DNA of 64,000 nt, taken from contig NZ_JAUCEN010000002.1 of assembly GCF_030348945.1 (NCBI RefSeq), forward strand, positions 3,472,001 to 3,536,000, in the 5' to 3' direction. Under the pieces are notes generated by a model. That model saw only the letters and a list, made by a program, of their open reading frames with translations. It ran no database searches and was not told where the DNA came from. The translations under genes and the position numbers were made by a program. The DNA comes from Peribacillus sp. ACCC06369 (GTDB lineage: Bacteria; Bacillota; Bacilli; Bacillales; DSM-1321). Numbering within the stretch: the first letter of the stretch is position 1; every line of letters starts with the position of its first letter. Positions 20,451 to 29,700 of this stretch are shown here, in pieces.

Positions 20451-20848
20451 AATCTTACTCCTTTAACATCTACTATTATATATGAAAACGCTAGAACAAA
20501 CGAACATTTAATAACATTTTTTCAAAAATATTAAGATTTTCGCTTCATTTTTTATAAATTAAGCTGAATCCCACTTGAATTAAGGCCAAAAGACTCAAAC
20601 ATCTTGATTCAAGACAACATCTCAAGATTCATTTCCAGTTAAACGGCCAACACAGTCATATACTTTTTGAAAGTGTCAAAAAGCTCTTGCCTAGCTTTCA
20701 TGCTCATATTTCACCTTTTACACTCTAACAGAAATCACCCTTGAATTAAAGGGAAACTTCCAGATACCGCCTTATTATGTTCATTTAACGTAATATTATT
20801 AGCGGGCTCCAAAAGCAGGGTATCATTGAGTCAAGAATTCAAAAAAAC
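20451..20848. other. Intergenic region yqhY-nusB, no gene seen
   Basis: About 400 bases with AT-rich sequence and no credible gene. A 22-codon minus-strand frame starting near 20712 has only a weak ribosome site and was not accepted. The nusB promoter presumably lies near 20460-20560; no clear match was recognised. Confidence 0.5.
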
Positions 20849-20877
20849 AAAAACCCGGCTTTTTGCCGGGTTTTTGC
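20849..20877. terminator. Bidirectional terminator after yqhY
   Basis: AAAACCCGGC / GCCGGGTTTT stem with a five-base loop and A and T runs on both sides, 25 bases after the yqhY stop. Confidence 0.9.
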
Positions 20878-20901
20878 AGGTGTGAATCGAATGAAGCCAA
20901 C

Positions 20902-21315
20902 TTACACTTCTTGTTCGTAATCCGCTTCTTGTTTAGCGTTTTCAAACGCAATGCCCACTACATGTATGTTCACTTCGCCCGCGTCGATAGCGGTCATGTT
21001 CAACAAGGCTTCACGAATGTTATCTTGCACTTCCTGAGCAACTTTCGGAATTGAGACACCAAACTTCATGACACAATAAAGTTCAACTTTGATGGATTCT
21101 CCCGTTAAGTCAACTTTAACACCTTTACCGTGGTTCTTTTTACCAAGCTTTTCAACTACACCTGTAGCGAAATTCCCGCGCATATGTGCAACACCTTCAA
21201 CTTCCGATGCAGCGATACCCGCAATCACCTCAATCACCTCAGGCGCAATTTCAACTTTGCCCAAACCACTATTATAATCATTCATTTCGAGTAATTGGCC
21301 TTCCATTTCACTCAT
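20902..21315 (-). CDS. yqhY: Asp23/Gls24-family protein YqhY
   Basis: 137-residue DUF322 (Asp23/Gls24) protein. The domain begins GLGKVEIAPEVIEVIAGIAA and includes VEGVAHMRGNFATGVVEKLG and KFGVSIPKVAQEVQDNI. Low N-terminal complexity and an acidic C-terminus. Homologues sit next to accBC in Firmicutes, and in B. subtilis YqhY has been linked genetically to acetyl-CoA carboxylase activity. The ATG at 21315 follows AGGAGGTG. Lies 28 bases after accC, so probably co-transcribed. Confidence 0.92.
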   Translation of the reverse strand: MSEMEGQLLEMNDYNSGLGKVEIAPEVIEVIAGIAASEVEGVAHMRGNFATGVVEKLGKKNHGKGVKVDLTGESIKVELYCVMKFGVSIPKVAQEVQDNIREALLNMTAIDAGEVNIHVVGIAFENAKQEADYEQEV

Positions 21316-21343
21316 TCAAAAGCACCTCCTGTCTTCCTTTACA

Positions 21344-22696
21344 TTATGAGTTCATTACATCATATATTTCAAGGAATTTGGTATTAAATTCTCCGGAAAC
21401 AAATTGTTCATGCTGAAGTAACTTAATATGGAAAGGAATTGTCGTGCTGATCCCTTCAATGACAAACTCACCTAAAGCGCGTTTCATCTTCTCAATCGCC
21501 TCGTCTCTCGTTGGTGCGTGGACAATCAATTTAGCGATCATGGAATCGTAATACGGAGGTATCGAGTACCCAGGGTATGCCGCAGAATCCACACGTACTC
21601 CGTAGCCACCTGGCGGTAAATACATGTGAATCTTACCTGCTGAAGGCATAAAATTCTTTTCTGGATTTTCCGCATTGATCCGGCATTCGATGGACCATCC
21701 GTTAAACGTGACATCTTCTTGTGAAAGTGATAGTTTGTCACCTGAAGCAACTTTGATCTGTTCTTTAATCAAATCGACGCCCGTTACCATTTCTGTAACT
21801 GGGTGTTCGACCTGGATACGTGTATTCATTTCCATAAAGTAGTATTTTCTATTCACATAGTCATAAATAAATTCAACTGTACCGGCACCTGAATAGTTTA
21901 CGGCAAGAGCAGCCGTAACTGCAGCCTGCCCCATATCCGCCCGTGTTTCACCATCCAGGGCCGGAGATGGAGTTTCCTCAACAAGTTTTTGCAAACGTCG
22001 CTGAACCGTACAATCACGCTCACCTAAATGAATGGCGTTGCCATGATTATCTGCCATGACTTGAATTTCAACGTGACGGAAGTCCTCGATGAACTTTTCA
22101 ATATACACGCCTGGATTCCCAAATGCCGTCGCGGCTTCCTGTTGCGTGATGTTTATGCCTTTAATGAGTTCTTCTTCGGTCCTTGCGACCCGGATACCTT
22201 TACCGCCCCCACCGGCAGTAGCTTTGATGATGACTGGATAGCCCATTTCATTAGCGAGGGCTACACCATCATCCGTATCTTTAATTATGCCTTTGGAACC
22301 TGGAACGATCGGCACACCAGCTTTACGCATGGTTTCCCTTGCTACGTCCTTCGTTCCCATTTTATTGATGGCTTCTGGGCTAGGACCGATGAAAATGATA
22401 TTACATTCACGGCATAGCTCAGCAAAGTCCGCATTTTCAGCAAGGAATCCATATCCAGGGTGAATCGCATCGGATCCCGTTTTCTTGGCTGTACTGATTA
22501 TGTTCGTTGTATTTAAATAACTGTCTTTTGATAATTTAGGACCGATGCAATATGCTTCATCAGCAATTTGAACATGTAATGCTTCTTTATCCGCTTCTGA
22601 ATAGACCGCTACAGTCTCGATTCCTAATTCCTTGCATGCCCGGATGATTCGGACAGCAATTTCCCCACGATTGGCAATTAATACCTTTTTAATCAT
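21344..22696 (-). CDS. accC: Biotin carboxylase subunit of acetyl-CoA carboxylase
   Basis: 450-residue ATP-grasp enzyme that carboxylates biotin on AccB. Preatp-grasp domain [22 protein letters not shown], glycine-rich ATP loop [14 protein letters not shown], and the catalytic motif [16 protein letters not shown]. Normal family length. The ATG at 22696 follows GAGGAGC, 14 bases after accB. First committed step of fatty acid synthesis. Confidence 0.97.
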   Translation of the reverse strand: MIKKVLIANRGEIAVRIIRACKELGIETVAVYSEADKEALHVQIADEAYCIGPKLSKDSYLNTTNIISTAKKTGSDAIHPGYGFLAENADFAELCRECNIIFIGPSPEAINKMGTKDVARETMRKAGVPIVPGSKGIIKDTDDGVALANEMGYPVIIKATAGGGGKGIRVARTEEELIKGINITQQEAATAFGNPGVYIEKFIEDFRHVEIQVMADNHGNAIHLGERDCTVQRRLQKLVEETPSPALDGETRADMGQAAVTAALAVNYSGAGTVEFIYDYVNRKYYFMEMNTRIQVEHPVTEMVTGVDLIKEQIKVASGDKLSLSQEDVTFNGWSIECRINAENPEKNFMPSAGKIHMYLPPGGYGVRVDSAAYPGYSIPPYYDSMIAKLIVHAPTRDEAIEKMKRALGEFVIEGISTTIPFHIKLLQHEQFVSGEFNTKFLEIYDVMNS

Positions 22697-22710
22697 TTAG
22701 AAACAGCTCC

Positions 22711-23202
22711 TCATTCCGGCTTTACTAAAAATAATGGTTGTCCATATTCTACAAGTTGACCTTCTTTTACAAGGACTTCAACGATTTCACCGCTTACTTC
22801 GGCCTCAATTTCATTGAAAAGTTTCATGGCCTCCACGATGCAAACAATGGAATCCCCTGTTACTTTATCGCCTGCTTTTACGTATGCAGGTGAATCCGGT
22901 GCAGGAGATTGGTAGAATGTACCCACCATCGGAGAAGTGATTTTATGTAAATTTTCCTGTTCAGTGACGGCAGCAGCCGGTTTTGCAGGTTCAACAGCTT
23001 TTGGCGCTACAGGGACAGGAGCAGCTACGGGCTTGACCTCTGCATTGGCTTGAACAACTTCTTGAGCAGCTGATGGCTGTAATACTGTACCCGTTTCAGT
23101 TTTTTTCAATTTAATTTTCGTTCCTTCATTTTCAAAAACAAATTCACTGATATTTGATTGATCGACTAGCTTAATAATTTCACGAATTTCTTGCACTTTC
23201 AT
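22711..23202 (-). CDS. accB: Biotin carboxyl carrier protein of acetyl-CoA carboxylase
   Basis: 163-residue carrier. N-terminal domain (1-40), a Pro/Ala-rich hinge (about 50-80: [20 protein letters not shown]) and the C-terminal biotinyl domain with the biotinylation motif [11 protein letters not shown] near residue 127. The ATG at 23202 follows AGGGGTG. First gene of accB-accC-yqhY. Confidence 0.97.
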   Translation of the reverse strand: MKVQEIREIIKLVDQSNISEFVFENEGTKIKLKKTETGTVLQPSAAQEVVQANAEVKPVAAPVPVAPKAVEPAKPAAAVTEQENLHKITSPMVGTFYQSPAPDSPAYVKAGDKVTGDSIVCIVEAMKLFNEIEAEVSGEIVEVLVKEGQLVEYGQPLFLVKPE

Positions 23203-23736
23203 TTTGTGGCACCCCTTGTCTAATTTAATATGAGTTTGTGAGGCAATAATATTTTATGTAACCTTTTACCCTTAGCTTATCCTACTTTGTCCAATTCTGC
23301 ACAATGTAGCCGCCTTCTCCATCCGAAAGCGTATAAACTGAATACACCCTCCATCTGTATTATAACAGATATTTCATTTTCTCAAAATATTGTTCCCATT
23401 AGAGAATTGAAAAGTTTATGACCAGCTTCTAACATCATACAATATTAGCTTATACAAATTCAATGATAGATTAGTTGCAACTTGTTATCCATGCTTTTAT
23501 ATTACACCTTTATTATAATATTGTGAATGTTTTTCAACCGGGCACCCTTAGCGTTTCCACTTGAATTCTACTAATTCCCACTTTGAAACCTGCATTAATC
23601 TCCATCTAAATTACTTTTCTAGAATATTACGGATGATCATAATACCCATTTCTGTTTGAGTTCCTGGTATCAATTTACATAAAAAAACTTTTTCTCTAAA
23701 GTTTCCCGGTTGTATGTTAGTGAAAAAATAATAATA
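23203..23736 (-). promoter_or_regulatory. Long accB leader region with a candidate promoter
   Basis: About 530 bases without a gene. On the minus strand TTGAAT (23463-23458) and TATGAT (23439-23434), 18 bases apart, form a plausible sigma-A promoter, which would give a 5' leader of roughly 225 bases. No FapR-type palindrome was recognised. The remaining sequence is AT-rich and shows nothing else clear. Confidence 0.35.
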
Positions 23737-23770
23737 AAAAAGCCTCCCTTTTTTTATTTAAGGGGGACTT
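23737..23770 (-). terminator. Terminator of the spoIIIA operon
   Basis: AGTCCCCCTT and AAGGGAGGCT form an imperfect stem followed by TTTTTTATTATT on the minus strand, about 60 bases after spoIIIAH. Confidence 0.8.
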
Positions 23771-23826
23771 TCAAATTTTTACGATTATGAACTGTTGTGT
23801 ATCAGCCCTTATTTCTGTATCTGAGA

Positions 23827-24420
23827 TTACTTTTCCGGTTGGAAATCTACCACTACATTTTGTGCATCGCTGACTTCTTTCCTTACGAGGCGGATAATGT
23901 TATTGGCCTCTGTTTTCGTTTGTTTATCGGCCTTGACACTCACCTTTACATCCGTTCCGTCCACCCGGACCAGTGCGGCATTGTAATCCATGGCTACAAT
24001 TAAGTTTTCGATGATATTTTCTTTTACTTTCGTTTCACTTAATTGCTCGATTTTCGCATAAGCCTCATCTCGTTCTTCAGCGGATAGATCTGTATTGCCC
24101 ATCTTTGCAGTCAATTCTTCATTCAGCTTAGCCCGTTCATCTTCAATCTGCATCCTTAACGATTCGAACTCGTCCCCTGATGCAATGGTTACAGAAGAAC
24201 CTTCTGTATTTTTGGACGTTTCTTTTTCACTTTTATTTTCCCCTTTGGTATCCGCTTTGCTATCTGTTTTACTTTCTGTTTTATTTTCTGCCTGTTCCAT
24301 TTCTTCAGTTGCCGTCATATCGGCAGCATTTTCCTCAGGAGCTGTTAAATAATAGACTGAAAGTACAACGACCAGACTTAGCATAGTCAATAACCAAACG
24401 GTTTGTTTTTTTAATAACAT
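23827..24420 (-). CDS. spoIIIAH: Stage III sporulation protein AH
   Basis: 197-residue bitopic protein of the mother-cell membrane whose YscJ/FliF-like C-terminal domain (about 85-197) forms a ring and binds forespore SpoIIQ to build the feeding-tube channel. One TM segment (about 8-26) after KKQTVW. The linker is a Lys/Ser/Thr/Glu-rich stretch (about 45-72: TESKTDSKADTKGENKSEKE) that is repetitive. Somewhat shorter than the 218 residues of B. subtilis, the difference lying in the linker. Last gene of the operon; 14 bases after spoIIIAG. Confidence 0.94.
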   Translation of the reverse strand: MLLKKQTVWLLTMLSLVVVLSVYYLTAPEENAADMTATEEMEQAENKTESKTDSKADTKGENKSEKETSKNTEGSSVTIASGDEFESLRMQIEDERAKLNEELTAKMGNTDLSAEERDEAYAKIEQLSETKVKENIIENLIVAMDYNAALVRVDGTDVKVSVKADKQTKTEANNIIRLVRKEVSDAQNVVVDFQPEK

Positions 24421-24434
24421 GTAGATTTTCCCCC

Positions 24435-25103
24435 TTATTTTTTAGGCATGACAGAAACCCTGTGACTCGGTACATCAAGTGAACGTGTGACAGCCTCGAT
24501 GATCCACTTCTTTATTTGGATGTTTTCAGCCCCTTTAGCGACTACCAGGACGCCTCGTACACTAGGTTTTTTCGTTTCCGAAATGATCGGCCCTTCTTTT
24601 TCACCGCTTTTGACCAAAACGAGCTGTTCATCAACCGATGTGTCTTCGACCGTCCTTTTGCCGCCTTCCTGGTCGGTTTCTTCTGTGACTTGTTTTTGGG
24701 TGACTTTGTTTCTTTCATATACTTTTTTCTCGGATGCATCCACGTAGATTACGACTTTTACATCCTGGACGCCTGCGATGGATTCAAGCGCTTCCTTCAT
24801 TTCATTCTGAAGATATATTTCATAGTCTTTTGTCGTCTTGAATTCGGATTTCTTCTGGCCGAATGTTTCAACATCCCCTTCGTCATCTTGTTTATCATTA
24901 TTGAATACCGTCTTCACTTCAGGTGTTTGTCCCGTCTGGTTGGTGGTTAACAAATTCCCGGCCATCATAATTCCCGCTCCCAAAAGGACAACTATTAGAG
25001 CATAGACATACAGGGAAGGTTTTTTTTCCTTAGGCTCTTTTTGGTCAGGGTCTTTATTTAATAGTTTTTGCAGCCAGGATAATGGACCTTTGTCTTTGTT
25101 CAA
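24435..25103 (-). CDS. spoIIIAG: Stage III sporulation protein AG
   Basis: 222-residue membrane protein whose ring-building C-terminal domain oligomerises in the intermembrane space as part of the SpoIIIA-SpoIIQ channel. One TM segment (about 30-48: LYVYALIVVLLGAGIMMAGN). The soluble domain (about 88-215) contains YLQNEMKEALESIAGVQDVK and a beta-rich insertion with VYERNKVTQKQVTEETDQE. A 7-base gap separates it from spoIIIAF. Good family match. Confidence 0.94.
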   Translation of the reverse strand: MNKDKGPLSWLQKLLNKDPDQKEPKEKKPSLYVYALIVVLLGAGIMMAGNLLTTNQTGQTPEVKTVFNNDKQDDEGDVETFGQKKSEFKTTKDYEIYLQNEMKEALESIAGVQDVKVVIYVDASEKKVYERNKVTQKQVTEETDQEGGKRTVEDTSVDEQLVLVKSGEKEGPIISETKKPSVRGVLVVAKGAENIQIKKWIIEAVTRSLDVPSHRVSVMPKK

Positions 25104-25110
25104 TACTCAG

Positions 25111-25722
25111 TCACTTCCTTTCCCCGGCGATTTCAATGATCTCTTCATCAACGGACCAACTTGTTGCCAGAAACCTTTTGACAGCATCCAGATTGGCATC
25201 ATTCGGAGTGGAAGGTCTATCTGCATTGATATCAACCTTCGCTACTGCCTCTATCTCCGAGTCTTCTTTCCCCTCTGCCTTTTCCAATGATATGGTTATG
25301 TTTTGCAAATCATCAACGCCCGGCTTTTCCTCATTCTTGACTCCTACATCAATTGAACTAATCTTCATGTTATAATCCGCCATCAACTCCTCTTCCACTT
25401 CTGTCTGTAATTGGACAGCCATTTGTTCTAAAATATATGCACCCTGTGCTGCTTGTATTTCTTTTTTCTTCATTTCTGTCAAATTTCCTAAATCTTTTTT
25501 TTTCTGATCTTCAAATTCACTTGTAGCCGCAGAGAGGATTTCGTCGAAATCCTTATTGAATAATCCCAATATAGGAGTGATGATGATCGCAATCAGTAAA
25601 AGTCCGATTACCATTTTGGCATACTTCTGTAAAGCCGAATTCGGTAGAAGCATATCGATCACAGTAGCCAGCAATACAAATATGATGATGTTGGATACCC
25701 AGCCAGCTAAAAAACTCACCAA
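25111..25722 (-). CDS. spoIIIAF: Stage III sporulation protein AF
   Basis: 203-residue protein with two N-terminal TM segments (about 8-25 and 37-54: KMVIGLLLIAIIITPILGLF) and a soluble ring-building-like domain (about 90-203) resembling the SpoIIIAF periplasmic domain. Start ATG at 25722, 13 bases after spoIIIAE. Component of the mother-cell side of the feeding-tube apparatus. Confidence 0.92.
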   Translation of the reverse strand: MVSFLAGWVSNIIIFVLLATVIDMLLPNSALQKYAKMVIGLLLIAIIITPILGLFNKDFDEILSAATSEFEDQKKKDLGNLTEMKKKEIQAAQGAYILEQMAVQLQTEVEEELMADYNMKISSIDVGVKNEEKPGVDDLQNITISLEKAEGKEDSEIEAVAKVDINADRPSTPNDANLDAVKRFLATSWSVDEEIIEIAGERK

Positions 25723-25735
25723 GCCCTCCTCCTTT

Positions 25736-26944
25736 CTAACGAACCATCAATGTAATGTTTCCAGAGGCGATAATTACTGTGATACTTAAAAAAAACATGA
25801 GTGAGACAATGGCCAATGCTGCGAAAATATAAATCATGCTTTTACTTATAATGTCAAGGCACTTTATTACAGGCCCCCCGCCCAGCGGCTGCAAAAGACT
25901 CGCTGCCAATTTATAGACAAAAGAAATCATCAAGATTTTTATGGCGGGAAATGTGGTTATGAGCAAGAGAATAATGACGCCTGACAAGCCAACTGTATTT
26001 TTCAGAAGAACGGAGGCACTGATGACCGTATCCGTTGCATCTGTAAACATGCGCCCTATTACCGGTATAAAGTTACCTGTCACGAATTTGGCCGTTCTGA
26101 TCGTCACTCCGTCAGCTACAGCGGAGGATGCTCCCTGAACGGATATGACGCCAAGGAATATGGTCATGAATGCTCCAAGGATTCCGATGGCAAAATTACG
26201 GAGAAGCTGTGCCAGCTGTGTCACTTTATAATGTTCGGTCAGCGTGCTGACGATGCTTAAAATCGCTGCAAAGAATAATAACGGAAGGACGACAAACTGG
26301 ATCAAGATACCGCTTGTATTCATCAAAAACATTAATACCGGGTGAAAGAAAGCTGCTGATACAAGTCCGCCTGAAGCGGCTATTAAGGCCAAGAGTAAAG
26401 GGATGAGCGCCATTAAAAAGGAAATCATCAAATCTATCGTATCTTTTGTATATTCAATCGCCACATGAAAACTGTTAAGTGCCAAAATGATCAGCACCAT
26501 ATAAACGATTGCATAAGCGACTTTACTTACGGAGCTTTGTTCAAACGCATTTTGCAAAGACTGCAGGAACATGCTGAAAACTGTTAATAAAATGAGTGAT
26601 CCCAGCAGCTTTCCATTCACGAGCAGTTCATGAAAAATGAATTTTGTAATCCCCTTTATCCATTGCTCAAAGGAGAATTTCTTATCACCGCTTACAAAAT
26701 CCATGAAGCTCCCTTTCTGGCTTTCCGGTAAGAATCCTCCATATTCCGTTACAATGTCATCCCAATATTGTTTGAGTTCATCGACACCGAGCCTTTCTAT
26801 TTGGGCTTGTACCAGTTCCGACTGCATGATCGGCTCTTGATCGATTTCACCACTTTCAGGATCTTCGGCAGCTTGTCCAATAGATGTATGCAAAAAAAAG
26901 AGTAAAACGAATAGAATGGATAAGTAAGGCATCCGCTGCTTCAT
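25736..26944 (-). CDS. spoIIIAE: Stage III sporulation protein AE
   Basis: 402-residue polytopic membrane protein with an N-terminal signal peptide-like segment (about 5-26, ending near GQAAED), an extracellular amphipathic region and six to eight TM segments. It is thought to be the permease-like core of the SpoIIIA channel. Conserved stretches include SQKGSFMDFVSGDKKFSFEQ and VTGNFIPVIGRMFTDATDTV. The ATG at 26944 is 33 bases after spoIIIAD. Confidence 0.95.
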   Translation of the reverse strand: MKQRMPYLSILFVLLFFLHTSIGQAAEDPESGEIDQEPIMQSELVQAQIERLGVDELKQYWDDIVTEYGGFLPESQKGSFMDFVSGDKKFSFEQWIKGITKFIFHELLVNGKLLGSLILLTVFSMFLQSLQNAFEQSSVSKVAYAIVYMVLIILALNSFHVAIEYTKDTIDLMISFLMALIPLLLALIAASGGLVSAAFFHPVLMFLMNTSGILIQFVVLPLLFFAAILSIVSTLTEHYKVTQLAQLLRNFAIGILGAFMTIFLGVISVQGASSAVADGVTIRTAKFVTGNFIPVIGRMFTDATDTVISASVLLKNTVGLSGVIILLLITTFPAIKILMISFVYKLAASLLQPLGGGPVIKCLDIISKSMIYIFAALAIVSLMFFLSITVIIASGNITLMVR

Positions 26945-26977
26945 ACATTCACCTCATTGACTAGTAGAAGTAATCCG

Positions 26978-27367
26978 TTAACTTGGGAGCATCTGTAAAA
27001 TCGTTTCGATGATGACCGTCAAAATCGGAATCGCCATGGCAAGAATCAAGATTTTTCCGCTCAATTCTATTTTGGAAGCGAGCGATCCTTGCCCTGCATC
27101 TTTTGTAATTTGAGAAGCGAATTCGGCAATATAGGCAATTCCGATTATTTTTAGGATGGTCTCCAGATACACGGTATTTACATTCGCATTCACAGCAATT
27201 TTTTCTAACATCAAAATAATTTCGTATATCTTATCCGCTAGAAAAAGAAATATGGAGCAGCCTACAAAAACGACAAGCAGGAATGCGAAATTTGGTTTTT
27301 GCTCTTTGACGACTAGGGCCAAAAAGGTGGCAACTAGGGCAATGCCCACGATTTTTATGATTTCAAT
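26978..27367 (-). CDS. spoIIIAD: Stage III sporulation protein AD, probable non-AUG start
   Basis: Polytopic membrane protein (about 129 residues, four hydrophobic segments) of the SpoIIIA complex. Core sequence ATFLALVVKEQKPNFAFLLVV and NTVYLETILKIIGIAYIAEF is unmistakable. Alignment by eye with B. subtilis SpoIIIAD needs about six residues (EIIKIV) before the in-frame GTG at 27349. These are encoded, but no ATG, GTG or TTG precedes them. A strong GGGAGGG ribosome site (27381-27375) lies seven bases before an ATT (27367) and four before an ACG (27370). The ATT is taken as start; GTG at 27349 has no ribosome site at the right distance. Confidence 0.85.
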   Translation of the reverse strand: MEIIKIVGIALVATFLALVVKEQKPNFAFLLVVFVGCSIFLFLADKIYEIILMLEKIAVNANVNTVYLETILKIIGIAYIAEFASQITKDAGQGSLASKIELSGKILILAMAIPILTVIIETILQMLPS

Positions 27368-27381
27368 CGTGAATCCCTCCC

Positions 27382-27585
27382 TTACTGAAATAGGAATACA
27401 GATTTAATTTTTTGAAATAAATCCTCTACTACAGAAGCGACCATGAATAAAATATAGATAAATCCGAAAAGTGTGACCCACTGGGCATATTCCTTCTTCC
27501 CAACCTGATCGAGTATCGTGTGAAGAAATGCCACAACAAGCCCTACACCAGCTATTTTAAATATGATGTCCACATCAATGCCCAT
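27382..27585 (-). CDS. spoIIIAC: Stage III sporulation protein AC
   Basis: 67-residue membrane protein with two hydrophobic segments (about 8-27 and 39-58), nearly identical to B. subtilis SpoIIIAC across HTILDQVGKKEYAQWVTLFG. The ATG at 27585 has GGGGGGAA upstream; an earlier in-frame codon at 27600 lies on the ribosome site. Only 14 bases separate it from spoIIIAD. Confidence 0.94.
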   Translation of the reverse strand: MGIDVDIIFKIAGVGLVVAFLHTILDQVGKKEYAQWVTLFGFIYILFMVASVVEDLFQKIKSVFLFQ

Positions 27586-27606
27586 TTTCATTCCCCCCAC
27601 ATATTC

Positions 27607-28122
27607 CTACATCAGCAAGATGATCAATAATAGACCTGATAAAAAACCAAGACTTTTCATCATTTTTTCATATTTTCCCTGTCGGTCGAGTGCATCGCTC
27701 TCTTCCCGTTCCAAGTGTGCCATCGTCAGCATGATTTGCTTTTGCTGATGATATTTATCGCTTTTTCCAAGCGTCTCCCCAAACTGTGAAAGAATCTCGA
27801 ATTCTCCCTGTTTTAAAGCAAGGGATTGCCATATTTTCTTCAAACTATCATCCCATGCTTCTTTGACGGTGGTCTCACCTGATTCGAGTCGATTTGCAAA
27901 GGTATCGAAAAAGATGGATAAAGGTTTGGGCATCTGCTTAGAAAGTTTCCTTGCGGCTTCTTTCAAAGGTGTGTGACCATACATGATTTCTGCTTCAAGT
28001 GATTGCATGGCGACTTTTAGCTGCCTCAGTTGGCGGGGCCTCATACTTAATTTTTTCGCAGCTTCGAAACCTGCCCATGTCGTTGCAATGATAATGATCG
28101 CTGCTCCAATTAACTTAAACAT
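27607..28122 (-). CDS. spoIIIAB: Stage III sporulation protein AB
   Basis: 171-residue protein with N- and C-terminal TM segments (about 4-20 and 153-170) and a helical cytoplasmic domain, structurally related to GspF-type components in published work. Conserved stretch RPRQLRQLKVAMQSLEAEIMYG. The start overlaps the spoIIIAA stop by eight bases with little Shine-Dalgarno, indicating translational coupling. Confidence 0.94.
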   Translation of the reverse strand: MFKLIGAAIIIIATTWAGFEAAKKLSMRPRQLRQLKVAMQSLEAEIMYGHTPLKEAARKLSKQMPKPLSIFFDTFANRLESGETTVKEAWDDSLKKIWQSLALKQGEFEILSQFGETLGKSDKYHQQKQIMLTMAHLEREESDALDRQGKYEKMMKSLGFLSGLLLIILLM

Positions 28123-29047
28123 GCGGGTTCACACTTTCTCCCAAGAAAATGGGAACCCCCGCTGCATCAAGGACTTTGTAGCCCCTCTTTCCGGATTTAC
28201 TTCTCTGTAATTCTATAAAACGTTCAAAGATGTTTTGCTGTAATATTTCTGTGATGAAAGGCCGCTTCTTAACTTCAGCCAGTGTATGGCCATGCGTAGT
28301 TATCATGAGTTTAATACCTGCATTCACAGCTTCCAGCACAGCCTGTGTATCCTCCGCGCGGCCTATTTCATCCACGATCAATACATCAGGGGACATCGAA
28401 CGGATCATCATCATCATCCCTTCCGCTTTGGGACATCCATCGAGCACATCCACCCTTGTTCCAAATTCGAGCTGCGGCACTCCATGAACACACCCGGCAA
28501 TTTCTGAGCGCTCGTCCACTATTCCCACCTTTTGAGGGGGAATGCCCCGTTTTTCATCTCCACTGGATATCATTCTTGCGATATCACGTAATACCGTCGT
28601 TTTTCCTGTTTGCGGAGCACCAATCAACATCGTATGTTGCCATTCCCCATTATATAAATAAGAAGTGAGCGGTTCAGCAGCACCTATTTTTTCACGTGCA
28701 ATCCGAATATTGAATGAGGAAATGTCCCTGATCGCTTTGACCGCCCCATTTTCCAGGATAACCTTGCCAGCAAGACCCACCCGATGTCCACCCGCTATAG
28801 TTATATATCCTCGTTTTAATTCTTCCTCAAGTGTATATAACGAAAATTGACCTATCTGATTCAATAATTGATCTGCATCCGAATGGGTCACTTCATAGGA
28901 AAAGAAGAAAGGTTCCCCACCTACAATGACTTCAAGCGGCCTTCCAACCCGAATCCGCAGCTCTTCCATCTTTTCGATCATCATCGGTGTCATACCCCGG
29001 AGTTGCTCGTATAATTTTTTCGGTAAAAAAGAAAGAATCGTTTCCAT
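28115..29047 (-). CDS. spoIIIAA: Stage III sporulation protein AA, ATPase
   Basis: 310-residue AAA/secretion-type ATPase that powers or assembles the mother cell-to-forespore channel. Walker A MLIGAPQTGKTTVLRDIAR, Walker B VLIVDEIGRAEDTQAVLEAV and a conserved ITIAGGHRVGLAGKV segment before them. The ATG at 29047 (METILSFLPKKL) follows CAGGAGGA; 17 further codons upstream in frame are not family-like. First gene of the operon. Confidence 0.95.
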   Translation of the reverse strand: METILSFLPKKLYEQLRGMTPMMIEKMEELRIRVGRPLEVIVGGEPFFFSYEVTHSDADQLLNQIGQFSLYTLEEELKRGYITIAGGHRVGLAGKVILENGAVKAIRDISSFNIRIAREKIGAAEPLTSYLYNGEWQHTMLIGAPQTGKTTVLRDIARMISSGDEKRGIPPQKVGIVDERSEIAGCVHGVPQLEFGTRVDVLDGCPKAEGMMMMIRSMSPDVLIVDEIGRAEDTQAVLEAVNAGIKLMITTHGHTLAEVKKRPFITEILQQNIFERFIELQRSKSGKRGYKVLDAAGVPIFLGESVNPHV

Positions 29048-29060
29048 TTTGACAATCCTC

Positions 29061-29091
29061 CTGTATACACCACTTTCAATAAAATATATGC
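29061..29091 (-). promoter_or_regulatory. Candidate sigma-E promoter of the spoIIIA operon
   Basis: Minus-strand GCATATATT (-35-like, around 29090) and GTATACAG (-10-like, around 29064) separated by about 15 bases. In B. subtilis spoIIIA is transcribed by mother-cell sigma-E, whose consensus is close to these boxes. The -10 would leave a very short leader, so the call is tentative. Confidence 0.4.
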
Positions 29092-29177
29092 CGACCACCC
29101 CACAATGATGACAGGCTATTAAAGAAACCGGCCATTTATTGATTTTTTTATTACTTCCTGGATCTAAAAAAGACCAA

Positions 29178-29216
29178 AAAAAAGACCGAGAAATTAATCT
29201 CGGTCTACAGTCTTTT
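29178..29216. terminator. Hairpin CCGAGA...TCTCGG, first copy
   Basis: GACCGAGA, six-base loop, TCTCGGTC, with an A-rich left flank and a T-run at 29211-29217. A near-identical hairpin occurs at 29751-29776. It lies upstream of spoIIIA and may stop read-through from efp. Confidence 0.6.
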
Positions 29217-29242
29217 TATTAAAAAAAGTTGCAGTTGATTTC

Positions 29243-29346
29243 AGAAATCCGCTCCCTTTCCGCCGACTGTCTGCCAAGCCTCCTCGGCGCAAGCGCCTGT
29301 GGGGTCTCGGCTAGCCAGTTATTCGGCAGGAATGTCGCAGATTTCT
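29243..29346. repeat. Inverted-repeat-bounded intergenic repeat element
   Basis: About 104 bases bounded by AGAAATCCGC and GCAGATTTCT (one mismatch), with an internal perfect palindrome GGCGCAAGCGCC and locally high GC. On the minus strand it carries the segments GAGACCCCACAGGCGC and GCCGAGGAGGCT. These strongly resemble a GC-rich intergenic repeat that I recall as being scattered through genomes of several Bacillaceae. Only one copy is in this window. Non-coding. Confidence 0.6.
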
Positions 29347-29700
29347 TCTATCCAGTGAGGGGTCCACTCCATAAAAAAGGTAAAACATGAAGGATAACCA
29401 AGTCTTCTTATAAAATCATGGTTTGGGATTAGACCAAACAGACCCTCCAGACTGTAGACAAATTTGAAGAAAGCCAGTTGCCTACAGACTTTTTAAAATA
29501 GAAGGATGAAAACTTGAGGTGATGAGGATGCTTTTTAAACATGATCATGATTCTATTCAGCGAGATCACTTGAAATGATTACTACTTTAGACCAATTGGT
29601 GCCAGCGAAACATTTGGTTCGTAAAATGGGGATTTAAAGTACACAACAACAAATAAAGAGGGCTATCGTGAGTACAAATCATCCATATCCAATAAAAAAT
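29347..29700. other. Rest of the efp-spoIIIA intergenic region
   Basis: About 350 bases without a supported gene. It contains CTACAGACTTTTT at 29482-29494, echoing CTACAGTCTTTTT at 29205-29217. This suggests that parts of the region arose by duplication of a terminator segment. Confidence 0.45.

Noticed and set aside
20640..20715. 22-codon minus-strand peptide between yqhY and nusB
   Set aside because: Very short, weak ribosome site, no other support.
23203..23736. FapR operator upstream of accB
   Set aside because: No TTAGTACC-type palindrome recognised in the leader.
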